The notes beneath the pieces are model-generated. The model was given only the letters and a program-made list of their open reading frames with translations. It ran no database searches and had not been told where the DNA came from. This document shows, in pieces, positions 45,853-53,293 of a stretch of 53,293 bases of DNA (the stretch's first letter is position 1; each line of letters starts with the position of its first letter). The stretch is from assembly GCA_026392515.1 (NCBI GenBank), contig JAPLBY010000017.1:1-53293 (forward strand), read 5' to 3'. Made by a program: the position numbers and the translations under genes. The DNA comes from Actinomycetota bacterium. Its GTDB lineage: Bacteria > Actinomycetota > Actinomycetes > S36-B12 > UBA5976.

Positions 45853-47301
45853 ATGTCCCGGGTGTTGTGGTTTAGGCGAGATCTGCGGATCCATGACAAC
45901 CCCGCCCTAGTTGAAGCCGTCGAAGGCGCTTGGGCCGATGGCGATGGCAACGTTGTGGCTGTGGTCTTGATCGACCCGAACCTCTGGCCTGGTTGGGGTC
46001 CAGGCAAGCAGGCCTACTTAATAGATTCACTTCGCAGCTTGGATGAATCTTTGAGCGGCAACCTGGTGATCCGTCATGGCAAGGCCCAAGATGTGATCCC
46101 AGCGATCGCCAAAGAGTTCGGTGTCAGCGCAGTTCATTGCGCGGCTGATTACACCGGCAATGGAATTGCTCGCGACAACGAAGTTGCATCCAGGCTTTCG
46201 GCCAGCGGTATTGAGTTCGTTAAGACTGGTTCGGGATACGCCGTGGCTCCGGGACGCGTTGCTAAAGATGACGGAACTTATTACAAGGTCTATACCCCGT
46301 TTTATAAGCGCTGGGTGATTCACGGTTGGCGGGCGCCGGCGGCTGATCCAGCAAAGCCTGCGAATTGGATCGGGGTTGATTCCTGCGATGGGTATCCAGA
46401 GCGACCTGATCCCGGCAGTGTTGAGATTCCTCGCGCGGGCGAAGCTGCGGCGCTGGAACTTTTTGAAACGTTTTTGGCCGGCCCGATTGATACTTACGAT
46501 GAGGATCGTAACCGTCCTGATCTTGCTGGAACTTCGCGCTTGAGCATTGCACTGAAGTGGGGCGAGATTCATCCGCGCACATTGCTGGCTCGTCTTGGTG
46601 ACAGCAAGGGCCATGAAGTATTCCGAAAAGAAATTGCTTGGCGCGAGTTCTATGCCGAAGTTTCTTACCAACGTCCTGACACATTCACGGATTACTTCAA
46701 TCCGCTTTATGCCCAGATGCAATATGACACTGGCAAAGAAGCTGATAAAAAGTTTGAAGCCTGGTGTGAAGGGCGAACTGGGTATCCGTTTGTTGATGCT
46801 GGGATGCGGCAATTGCGCGCCGAAGGTTGGATGCATAACCGAGTGCGAATGGTTGTGGCATCGTTCCTGCTTAAGGACCTTCACATCGAATGGCAACGTG
46901 GCGCAAAATATTTCTTTGATTGGTTACTCGATGGCGATTTTGCTAGCAATAGTCATGGTTGGCAATGGACTGCAGGGTGTGGCACTGATGCTTCGCCGTA
47001 TTACCGCGTCTTTAATCCAATCGGACAAGGCATCAAGTTTGATCCAAATGGCGAATACGTTCGCAAATACATTCCCGAGCTTGCTCACATCCCAGGTGGC
47101 GCAGTTCATGAACCATGGAATGTTCCAGGTGCGTTTGATCATGGTTACCCAGAACCAATTGTTGATCACGCAGCCGAACGTTTAGAAGCGCTAGATCGAT
47201 TGAAGAAATTGCCAAAGGGCGTTCAAGTGGCGCAGAATCCGCACGATGATGATTTGAAGATAAGGCCAGTTAAAAAGGCTGCGAATCCAAAGGGAAAGTA
47301 A
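45853..47301 (+). CDS. phr: Deoxyribodipyrimidine photolyase
   Basis: This is a 482-residue FAD photolyase/cryptochrome that repairs UV-made pyrimidine dimers using blue light. The N-terminal antenna domain starts VLWFRRDLRIHDNPAL. The FAD domain shows SRLSIALKWGEI, EIAWREFYAEV, GYPFVDAGMRQL, WMHNRVRMVVASFLLKDL and the WQWTAGCGTDASPYYRVFNP core. Length and motifs fit class I CPD photolyases. It is expected in a sunlit-water bacterium. The start is leaderless, with TAACTT six bases upstream. Confidence 0.95.
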   Translation: MSRVLWFRRDLRIHDNPALVEAVEGAWADGDGNVVAVVLIDPNLWPGWGPGKQAYLIDSLRSLDESLSGNLVIRHGKAQDVIPAIAKEFGVSAVHCAADYTGNGIARDNEVASRLSASGIEFVKTGSGYAVAPGRVAKDDGTYYKVYTPFYKRWVIHGWRAPAADPAKPANWIGVDSCDGYPERPDPGSVEIPRAGEAAALELFETFLAGPIDTYDEDRNRPDLAGTSRLSIALKWGEIHPRTLLARLGDSKGHEVFRKEIAWREFYAEVSYQRPDTFTDYFNPLYAQMQYDTGKEADKKFEAWCEGRTGYPFVDAGMRQLRAEGWMHNRVRMVVASFLLKDLHIEWQRGAKYFFDWLLDGDFASNSHGWQWTAGCGTDASPYYRVFNPIGQGIKFDPNGEYVRKYIPELAHIPGGAVHEPWNVPGAFDHGYPEPIVDHAAERLEALDRLKKLPKGVQVAQNPHDDDLKIRPVKKAANPKGK

Positions 47302-47329
47302 CGTCCCACACTCCCAATGTCCACTTCGC

Positions 47330-47335
47330 TAGCCT
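47330..47335 (+). promoter_or_regulatory. -10 element of the DHA2 transporter gene (leaderless)
   Basis: TAGCCT, 6 nt (GTAAAT), then ATG 47342. Confidence 0.5.
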
Positions 47336-47341
47336 GTAAAT

Positions 47342-48988
47342 ATGAGCGAAACAAATACCAATCCTGAAGTAAGCGATAAGCCAGCCGCTGGTTGGACGCC
47401 AATGATTTTCATTGGCCTTGGTGTGGCCTTGATCATCATGGATGCCACGATCGTCAACGTCATTTTGCCAACGATCATTACTGACCTTGGTATCGATTCC
47501 ATTGACGCGGAATGGGTCAACGCGGTTTACGCGCTCACGTTCGCTGCGTTCTTGATCGTGGCTGGACGACTTGGTGATCGATATGGCCGACGCTTGGTAT
47601 TCATTTTGGGTGGGCTGGTTTTTGCTGGTTCAAGTATTTTGGCAGCGACCTCAACATCAGCCGGCACTTTGATTGCTGCCCGCGCAGTTCAAGGTTTGGG
47701 TGGCGCGATGATGTCACCAACTTCGCTTTCAATTGTTAATGATCTTTATAAAGGTAAGTCTCGTGCAATTGCGTTTGCGTTTTACGGATCGATCATCGGT
47801 GGCATGGCTGCCCTTGGTCCATTACTTGGCGGATGGTTAACTCAGACCTTTAGCTGGCACTGGTCATTTTGGATTAACGTACCAATTTCGTTGTTCGTTG
47901 CAATCGGGGCTTGGAAGTTTGTGCCGAAGTCTCGCGCCGAAGATGACATGGGCGCACCGGATTGGGTCGGCGCAGTTTTGTCCAGCCTTGGTATCGCCGC
48001 ATTAATCTTCGCTTTGATCGAAGGTCGTAACTACGGCTGGTGGAGTGCCACAAAAGATTCCGAGTTCTTGGGGCGCACTTGGGTGCAAGGCCAATGGTCA
48101 CCGGTTGCTTACGCCTTTATCATTGCCGTCGTTGGGTTAGTTGGACTTTATGTTTATGAAACTCGGCGCACTGCCGCTGGCAAGTCTGCATTAATTGACT
48201 TTGAGTTATTCAAGATTCCAACTTTTGGTTTTGGTTCGTTTGCAGGCTTGATCGTCAGCCTTGGCGAATTTGGAATTTTGTTCTCGTTACCGCTGTTTAT
48301 GCAAAGTGTTTTAGGTTGGTCAGCACTTGGTGCTGGTGGACTGTTGGCATGTTTGGCGGTTGGCGCTTTCTTCGCCGCTCCGACTGCCGCAGTAATTGCA
48401 AACAAACGTAATCCAAGGTTTGTGGCACGACTTGGTCTAGTTCTGGAGATCATCGGCATTGTTGGTATTGCATTAACCATCTCTCCTTCCGTTAGTGGCT
48501 GGATCTTGGGTATTTGGTTATTCATCTATGGCGTTGGTGTTGGTTACGCGACTGCGCAACTAACCGGATTGATTTTGTCTGATGTGCCAATGACAAAGAG
48601 TGGTCAGGCTTCGGGCACGCAAAGTACGGCGCGACAAATTGGTTCGGCGATGGGCACGGCAGTTCTAGGAACCATTTTGTTCGTTGGTCTTTACGACAAC
48701 ACCGAGATTGCTGTTGCAAACACTGGAGCCCCAGCTGAAGTTTCAACTCAGATTGCCCAAACCGTTGAACAGTCGGCGGGTACTGCAATTCCAGGTCTGG
48801 CTAACCCGCCAGGATCACCTGAGATTCAAGCTGCATCTGCTCAAGCATTCTCTGATGCCCTAACGCAGACCGCGTTTTATGCAGCAGGATTCTTGATGCT
48901 TGGCTTGCTTTCGACTTTGAAGCTGCCACCAGGTCAGTCTTATGGCCGAGCTGCCGAAGAGGCGAAGTTAGTCCGCGACTTTGAGTAG
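47342..48988 (+). CDS. MFS transporter, DHA2 (EmrB/QacA) family
   Basis: The 548-residue membrane protein has about 14 helices, the DHA2 hallmark. Motif C-like and A-like regions are visible: LIIMDATIVNVILPTI in helix 1 and GRLGDRYGRRLVF in the loop after helix 2, with RAVQGLGGAMMSPTSL in helix 4. Such proteins export drugs or metabolites using the proton gradient. Substrate unknown. No regulator adjoins it. Its stop is directly next to that of the convergent transporter gene. Confidence 0.9.
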   Translation: MSETNTNPEVSDKPAAGWTPMIFIGLGVALIIMDATIVNVILPTIITDLGIDSIDAEWVNAVYALTFAAFLIVAGRLGDRYGRRLVFILGGLVFAGSSILAATSTSAGTLIAARAVQGLGGAMMSPTSLSIVNDLYKGKSRAIAFAFYGSIIGGMAALGPLLGGWLTQTFSWHWSFWINVPISLFVAIGAWKFVPKSRAEDDMGAPDWVGAVLSSLGIAALIFALIEGRNYGWWSATKDSEFLGRTWVQGQWSPVAYAFIIAVVGLVGLYVYETRRTAAGKSALIDFELFKIPTFGFGSFAGLIVSLGEFGILFSLPLFMQSVLGWSALGAGGLLACLAVGAFFAAPTAAVIANKRNPRFVARLGLVLEIIGIVGIALTISPSVSGWILGIWLFIYGVGVGYATAQLTGLILSDVPMTKSGQASGTQSTARQIGSAMGTAVLGTILFVGLYDNTEIAVANTGAPAEVSTQIAQTVEQSAGTAIPGLANPPGSPEIQAASAQAFSDALTQTAFYAAGFLMLGLLSTLKLPPGQSYGRAAEEAKLVRDFE

Positions 48989-50239
48989 TTAGGCAACCGG
49001 ATTTCGGGAGTCGTACTTCATAAACGGTTTATGCCATTTCACCAGTGCGTAAGTGCAAGCGATACAGGCAAGGCCGCCGCTGACAACTGAAACTTGTTCG
49101 CCACCAATTGCAGCAACGGTTCCAGATTCAAAGTCACCAAGTCTTGGTCCGCCTGCAACCACAACTGTGAATAGGCCTTGCAAGCGTCCGCGATATTCAT
49201 CTGGGATTACGACCTGCATCATGGTGGTTCGGAAAATTGCACTGATGTTGTCGGCAGCTCCGGCAATGGCCAAGAAAAACAATGCCAAGTAAAGATTTTT
49301 GGTAAGTCCAAATGCGGTAATCGCTGCGCCCCAACCAACAATTGCCCAAACGATTGCAGTTCCTTGTTTATAAACACGTTGTAGCGGACCACTGAAGATT
49401 GCAGACAACGCTGCGCCTAAAGCTGGAGCTGCGGTTAGCAAACCAACGATCGCTGCAGCCGACACTGCCGAGTCGCCATACCAAAGCAAAGCAATCGCCG
49501 GAAACAATGCGCGCGGCATTCCAAAGATCATCGCCACAAGGTCAACGTAGAAGGTCATTTGAATATTGCGTTTGCCTTTAAGAAAACCTAGGCCATCTTT
49601 CACGCTCGAAAGATTTGGTTTAGCCGGAGCGCCTTCCATTGGTGGGAGTTTTGGCAGCGCCCACATTGCCCACATCATTACCGTGAAAGCAATCGCATCA
49701 ATCGCGTAAGCAACAGCAACATCGCCAGTTGCCGCAATTAGGACACCACCAAGGAGTGGTCCGATTGTGAAACCAATGTTCCAAGTTAGGAACGAAAGTG
49801 AGTTTGCTGCTTGCAATAAATCTTTAGGAACAATGCGGGGAATGATAGCTTGTCGCGCTGGGTTACCAACTGCATAAAACCCAGATGACATTGCAACGAA
49901 TAAATAAAGTGGCCAAACTTCTTGATTGCCTTGCACTGCCTGGATCAATAACAAAACACTGGATCCGGCCATACCGACAGATGAAACAAAACCAATTGTT
50001 CGGCGATCGTAAGAATCTGACATCGCGCCGCCGAATAGTCCAAGAACTACCAGCGGCAACAACTGAGCCATGCCAACTAGGCCAACTGCAAATGAAGACT
50101 TAGTGATGTCATAAACCTGAATTGCGACGGCAACTGCAGTCATCTGCTGGCCAATATTGCTGATGGATACGGCTGCAAAGATTCGCCGGTAATCAGGAAT
50201 TTCCCGCAGTGGCGTTAGGTCAAGAAGCAGCTTGGACAC
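48989..50239 (-). CDS. MFS transporter (MFS_3/EntS-like)
   Basis: This membrane protein of about 416 residues has 12 hydrophobic segments with LREIPDYRRIFAAVSISNIG before helix 1, GGAMSDSYDRRTIGF (motif A) and GNPARQAIIPRIVP. This layout is that of the MFS_3 group that includes enterobactin exporter EntS. The frame opens to 50311, but family similarity begins near the GTG codons at 50245 and 50239; the latter lies six bases after CAGAGT. Substrate not known. Confidence 0.85.
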   Translation of the reverse strand: MSKLLLDLTPLREIPDYRRIFAAVSISNIGQQMTAVAVAIQVYDITKSSFAVGLVGMAQLLPLVVLGLFGGAMSDSYDRRTIGFVSSVGMAGSSVLLLIQAVQGNQEVWPLYLFVAMSSGFYAVGNPARQAIIPRIVPKDLLQAANSLSFLTWNIGFTIGPLLGGVLIAATGDVAVAYAIDAIAFTVMMWAMWALPKLPPMEGAPAKPNLSSVKDGLGFLKGKRNIQMTFYVDLVAMIFGMPRALFPAIALLWYGDSAVSAAAIVGLLTAAPALGAALSAIFSGPLQRVYKQGTAIVWAIVGWGAAITAFGLTKNLYLALFFLAIAGAADNISAIFRTTMMQVVIPDEYRGRLQGLFTVVVAGGPRLGDFESGTVAAIGGEQVSVVSGGLACIACTYALVKWHKPFMKYDSRNPVA

Positions 50240-50330
50240 AGACACACTCTGGCACAACACGTGCCCGAACTCACAAGCCGGTCGAGGATAAAGGCTCGCA
50301 GGTCCAGGCATTCTGCGCCAGACTTAAGGC

Positions 50331-51017
50331 ATGAGCATTGATACGCCTAACCCATCGGACATGCGAATTGTTTATGACAAGGATCAACTAACCGAAGCTG
50401 ATTTGGCCAGCAATCCGCTGGATCAATTCACTAAGTGGTTAGCCGATGCTGTCGCTGAAGGTAAAGAGGCTTTGATTGAGCCAAACGCAATGGTGATTGC
50501 AGTTCGAAATGCTGAAGACGTGATTTCAACCCGCTCAGTTTTGCTTAAGGGCATTGATGCTCGTGGCCTTACGTTTTACACAAACTATGGATCAACTAAA
50601 GCCGATGCGATTGCGGCTAACTCTCAAGTCAGCATTACGTTTCCTTGGTATCCATTGCATCGCCAAGTCAATGTAATTGGTACCGCGACAAAAGTTTCTC
50701 GCGAAGAGTCGGGCGCTTACTTTGAAACCCGTCCACATGGTTCCAAGTTAGGCGCGATTGTTAGCGCGCAATCTTCGGTCATTGATTCCCGCGAAGTTTT
50801 AGAAACTCGCATGAAAGAACTCGAAGCGCAGTATCCAGAAGGAACTCATGTTCCACTGCCAGATGTTTGGGGCGGATACTTAATCACAGTTTCGGCAATT
50901 GAGTTTTGGCAAGGCCGACGCTCGCGTCTGCATGATCGTTTGCGTTTTGTTAAGGCTGGCGATTCCAGCGATCTTTCCGATGCTTCAGCTTGGAAAGTAA
51001 TTCGACTTTCGCCTTAA
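50331..51017 (+). CDS. pdxH: Pyridoxamine 5'-phosphate oxidase
   Basis: PdxH oxidises pyridoxamine or pyridoxine phosphate to PLP with FMN. The 228-residue protein has NAMVIAVRNAEDVISTRSVLLKG, FYTNYGSTKA (FMN site), RQVNVIGTATKVS, and the C-terminal EFWQGRRSRLHDRLRF signature. It supplies PLP to enzymes such as SerC and the DpaL-like lyase here. ATG preceded by CAGACT six bases upstream. It overlaps the convergent racemase-family gene by four bases. Confidence 0.95.
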   Translation: MSIDTPNPSDMRIVYDKDQLTEADLASNPLDQFTKWLADAVAEGKEALIEPNAMVIAVRNAEDVISTRSVLLKGIDARGLTFYTNYGSTKADAIAANSQVSITFPWYPLHRQVNVIGTATKVSREESGAYFETRPHGSKLGAIVSAQSSVIDSREVLETRMKELEAQYPEGTHVPLPDVWGGYLITVSAIEFWQGRRSRLHDRLRFVKAGDSSDLSDASAWKVIRLSP

Positions 51018-51736
51018 ACGGTAAAGAGCTTTCCGTTTTCTGGTTGCGGTGTGGTGTAACCGATATCGCGAAGCGCAGCCCAGGCTCCCGCTAAGTTGCT
51101 CGTAATAACTGGCACGCCATACTTTGCTTCAAGTTCTGGAACTAGTTCAACGATGTGCCAATCAGTGCATGAGATAAAAATGGCATCGCATGATTTATCG
51201 AAAACTTTTTCTAGGCTGGCAAGCGCAGCACTTGGATACAAATCACCGATCTCAGGATCAGTTGTTAGGCCAAGACCAGTGATGTCGTGAACTGCGAAGC
51301 CACTTTCTTCAAAAAACTTCTTTTCGATTTGGTTTAGTTCATCGATGTATGGCGTGACCACGGCCAACTTAGTTACGTTCAACGCTTCGAAAGCTCGCAG
51401 CACTGCCGTTGCCGTGGTCGTTGCTGGTAGATCTGAAGCTGCAGTTACTCGATCAACTAATTCTTTATCCCAACCAAGACCGTGAACCAAGCTGCCGGTT
51501 GTGCAAGCAAACAGAATTGTCTTTGCACCAGTCCAAGTAAGAATTGATGCTGCGTTTTCTAGCGAATCAGTTTCCAACATTTCAGCCAAGGCTTGAGCAT
51601 TAACTTCACCGCGTGGCAACAAGATTGGTGCTGGGTAAGTGTGAACACCTTCAGGCATCAACCTTTGAATTTCTGGATGCACGCTGGTATCCGTAGCAAG
51701 TGTGATGACTCCGATTCGACCAAGATTTCCATACAT
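51014..51736 (-). CDS. Asp/Glu racemase / maleate isomerase family protein
   Basis: The 240-residue protein has the two-cysteine signature of the Asp/Glu/hydantoin racemase and maleate cis-trans isomerase group: ILFACTTGS (about residue 77) and FISCTDWH (about residue 190). The LGRIGVITLATDTSVHPEI start and KLAVVTPYIDELN resemble maleate isomerases and arylmalonate decarboxylases more than glutamate racemase. The frame opens upstream, but ATG 51736, seven bases after TACACT, fits the family start. Substrate unknown. Confidence 0.82.
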   Translation of the reverse strand: MYGNLGRIGVITLATDTSVHPEIQRLMPEGVHTYPAPILLPRGEVNAQALAEMLETDSLENAASILTWTGAKTILFACTTGSLVHGLGWDKELVDRVTAASDLPATTTATAVLRAFEALNVTKLAVVTPYIDELNQIEKKFFEESGFAVHDITGLGLTTDPEIGDLYPSAALASLEKVFDKSCDAIFISCTDWHIVELVPELEAKYGVPVITSNLAGAWAALRDIGYTTPQPENGKLFTV

Positions 51737-51743
51737 GGTTTTC

Positions 51744-51749
51744 AGTGTA
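51744..51749 (-). promoter_or_regulatory. -10 element of the racemase-family gene (leaderless)
   Basis: TACACT on the minus strand, 7 nt before ATG 51736. Confidence 0.45.
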
Positions 51750-51825
51750 AGCCCGCACAAAATTGATTTCGATTGGCTTATCGGCTGCTGCAAAACCTTG
51801 GCAGCGCGGTTTGGCGCAAAGGTTC

Positions 51826-51831
51826 TAAACT
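51826..51831 (+). promoter_or_regulatory. -10 element of serC (leaderless)
   Basis: TAAACT, 6 nt (TGGGTA), then ATG 51838. Confidence 0.5.
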
Positions 51832-51837
51832 TGGGTA

Positions 51838-52939
<1,102 letters not shown>

Positions 52940-52949
52940 TTCGCTTGAG

Positions 52950-52955
52950 TACAGT
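52950..52955 (+). promoter_or_regulatory. -10 element of the final MFS gene (leaderless)
   Basis: TACAGT, 6 nt (TAGTCA), then GTG 52962. Confidence 0.5.
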
Positions 52956-52961
52956 TAGTCA

Positions 52962-53293
52962 GTGACCTTACGCCGACCAGTTCGAGATAAAACCACCTGG
53001 ATTTCATATTTACAAGCAACCTGTTTTGGTTGGTTCATTTTTGGCTTCGGCGGAACTCTGCAATTCCTGCGTGAAGATTTAGATCTTTCGCGCACTGTGG
53101 TTTCATTCCATTCACTTGCGATGTCTGTTGGTTCAGTCACTGCAGGACTTGCAACCGGCGCGATCATCAAGCGAACTGGTCGAGGCTTAATGCTTCGTTA
53201 CGCCTCGATCTTGCTCGCAACTGGAATCTTGTTCTTCACACTTGGTCAATCACTGCCGTTTACTTTGATCGGTGTTGCCTTCACAACTTGCGC
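52962..53293 (+). CDS. MFS transporter, N-terminal part (cut by window end)
   Basis: From GTG 52962 an open frame runs off the window with no stop. The first 110 residues show a basic cytoplasmic start (TLRRPVRDKTTW), helix 1 (ISYLQATCFGWFIFGFGG), a FLREDLDLSRTVVSFHS loop, helix 2 (AMSVGSVTAGLATG) and IIKRTGRGLMLR, a motif A-like loop, then further hydrophobic segments. That is an MFS transporter of unknown substrate. The -10 six bases upstream supports the start. Confidence 0.78.
   Translation, partial: MTLRRPVRDKTTWISYLQATCFGWFIFGFGGTLQFLREDLDLSRTVVSFHSLAMSVGSVTAGLATGAIIKRTGRGLMLRYASILLATGILFFTLGQSLPFTLIGVAFTTC

Noticed and set aside
46027-46896. 289-codon open frame opposite the photolyase gene
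   Set aside because: It is fully inside a strongly conserved gene in antisense and has no recognisable domain.

Overview
The window looks like a chromosome segment from a low-to-mid GC actinobacterium. Markers are WhiB2-like, BldC, DUF3499 and DUF3073 proteins, the purF-purM-DUF3073 neighbourhood, and a c-di-AMP riboswitch ahead of an NlpC/P60 hydrolase. The whiB2-metallopeptidase-DUF3499-manB-SIS order matches the Rv3260c-Rv3256c order of Mycobacterium tuberculosis. The modest GC content, small intergenic gaps and a photolyase gene would suit a streamlined freshwater lineage such as Nanopelagicales (acI); that placement is inference.

Layout. (1) 1-3206: an SIS-domain protein (frameshifted), manB, DUF3499, a divergent metallopeptidase-family gene and whiB2. 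(2) 3510-6351: a diaminopropionate ammonia-lyase-like enzyme, a broken M20 peptidase and a DUF2165 membrane protein. (3) 6500-7647: tRNA-Glu, tRNA-Asp and tRNA-Phe, bldC and DUF3073. (4) 7668-15082: purine genes purM, purF (frameshifted), purL, purQ and purS, interrupted by an HTH plus AbiEii-type nucleotidyltransferase pair and an SCP2-like gene. (5) 15163-38831: a surface-polysaccharide island with dTDP-rhamnose genes, a UDP-sugar dehydrogenase, glf, galE, gmd and a gmd paralogue, an ABC-type polysaccharide exporter, about eight glycosyltransferases, a TagF-like transferase and two polytopic membrane proteins, in several small operons of both orientations. A tRNA-Arg lies inside it, with a partial copy of its 5' part 1.7 kb away. 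(6) 38828-45390: three exported or membrane-anchored proteins: a DUF11 repeat protein, a nuclease-like/lamin-tail/PASTA protein, and an NlpC/P60 hydrolase with a 400-residue repeat region under a c-di-AMP riboswitch. (7) 45853-53293: photolyase, three MFS transporters (the last cut by the window end), pdxH, an Asp/Glu-racemase-family protein and serC (broken).

How it works together. Region 5 would make activated rhamnose, galactofuranose, 6-deoxyhexose and uronic-acid sugars, assemble a glycan in the cytoplasm and export it through the Wzm/Wzt-like transporter. ManB in region 1 could feed the mannose branch. Region 6 adds wall-remodelling and secreted proteins.

Two patterns run across the window. 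First, at least thirteen genes have a TANNNT hexamer exactly 6 or 7 nt before an ATG or GTG start, which points to widespread leaderless transcripts. Second, four conserved genes (SIS, M20, purF, serC) are broken by small indels, which may be assembly errors or real decay. I found no clear evidence of a wholly new defence or mobile system. The most interesting items are the riboswitch whose closing stem contains the ribosome binding site, the repeat region it controls, the toxin-antitoxin-like pair set into the purine cluster, and several unexplained hairpins.
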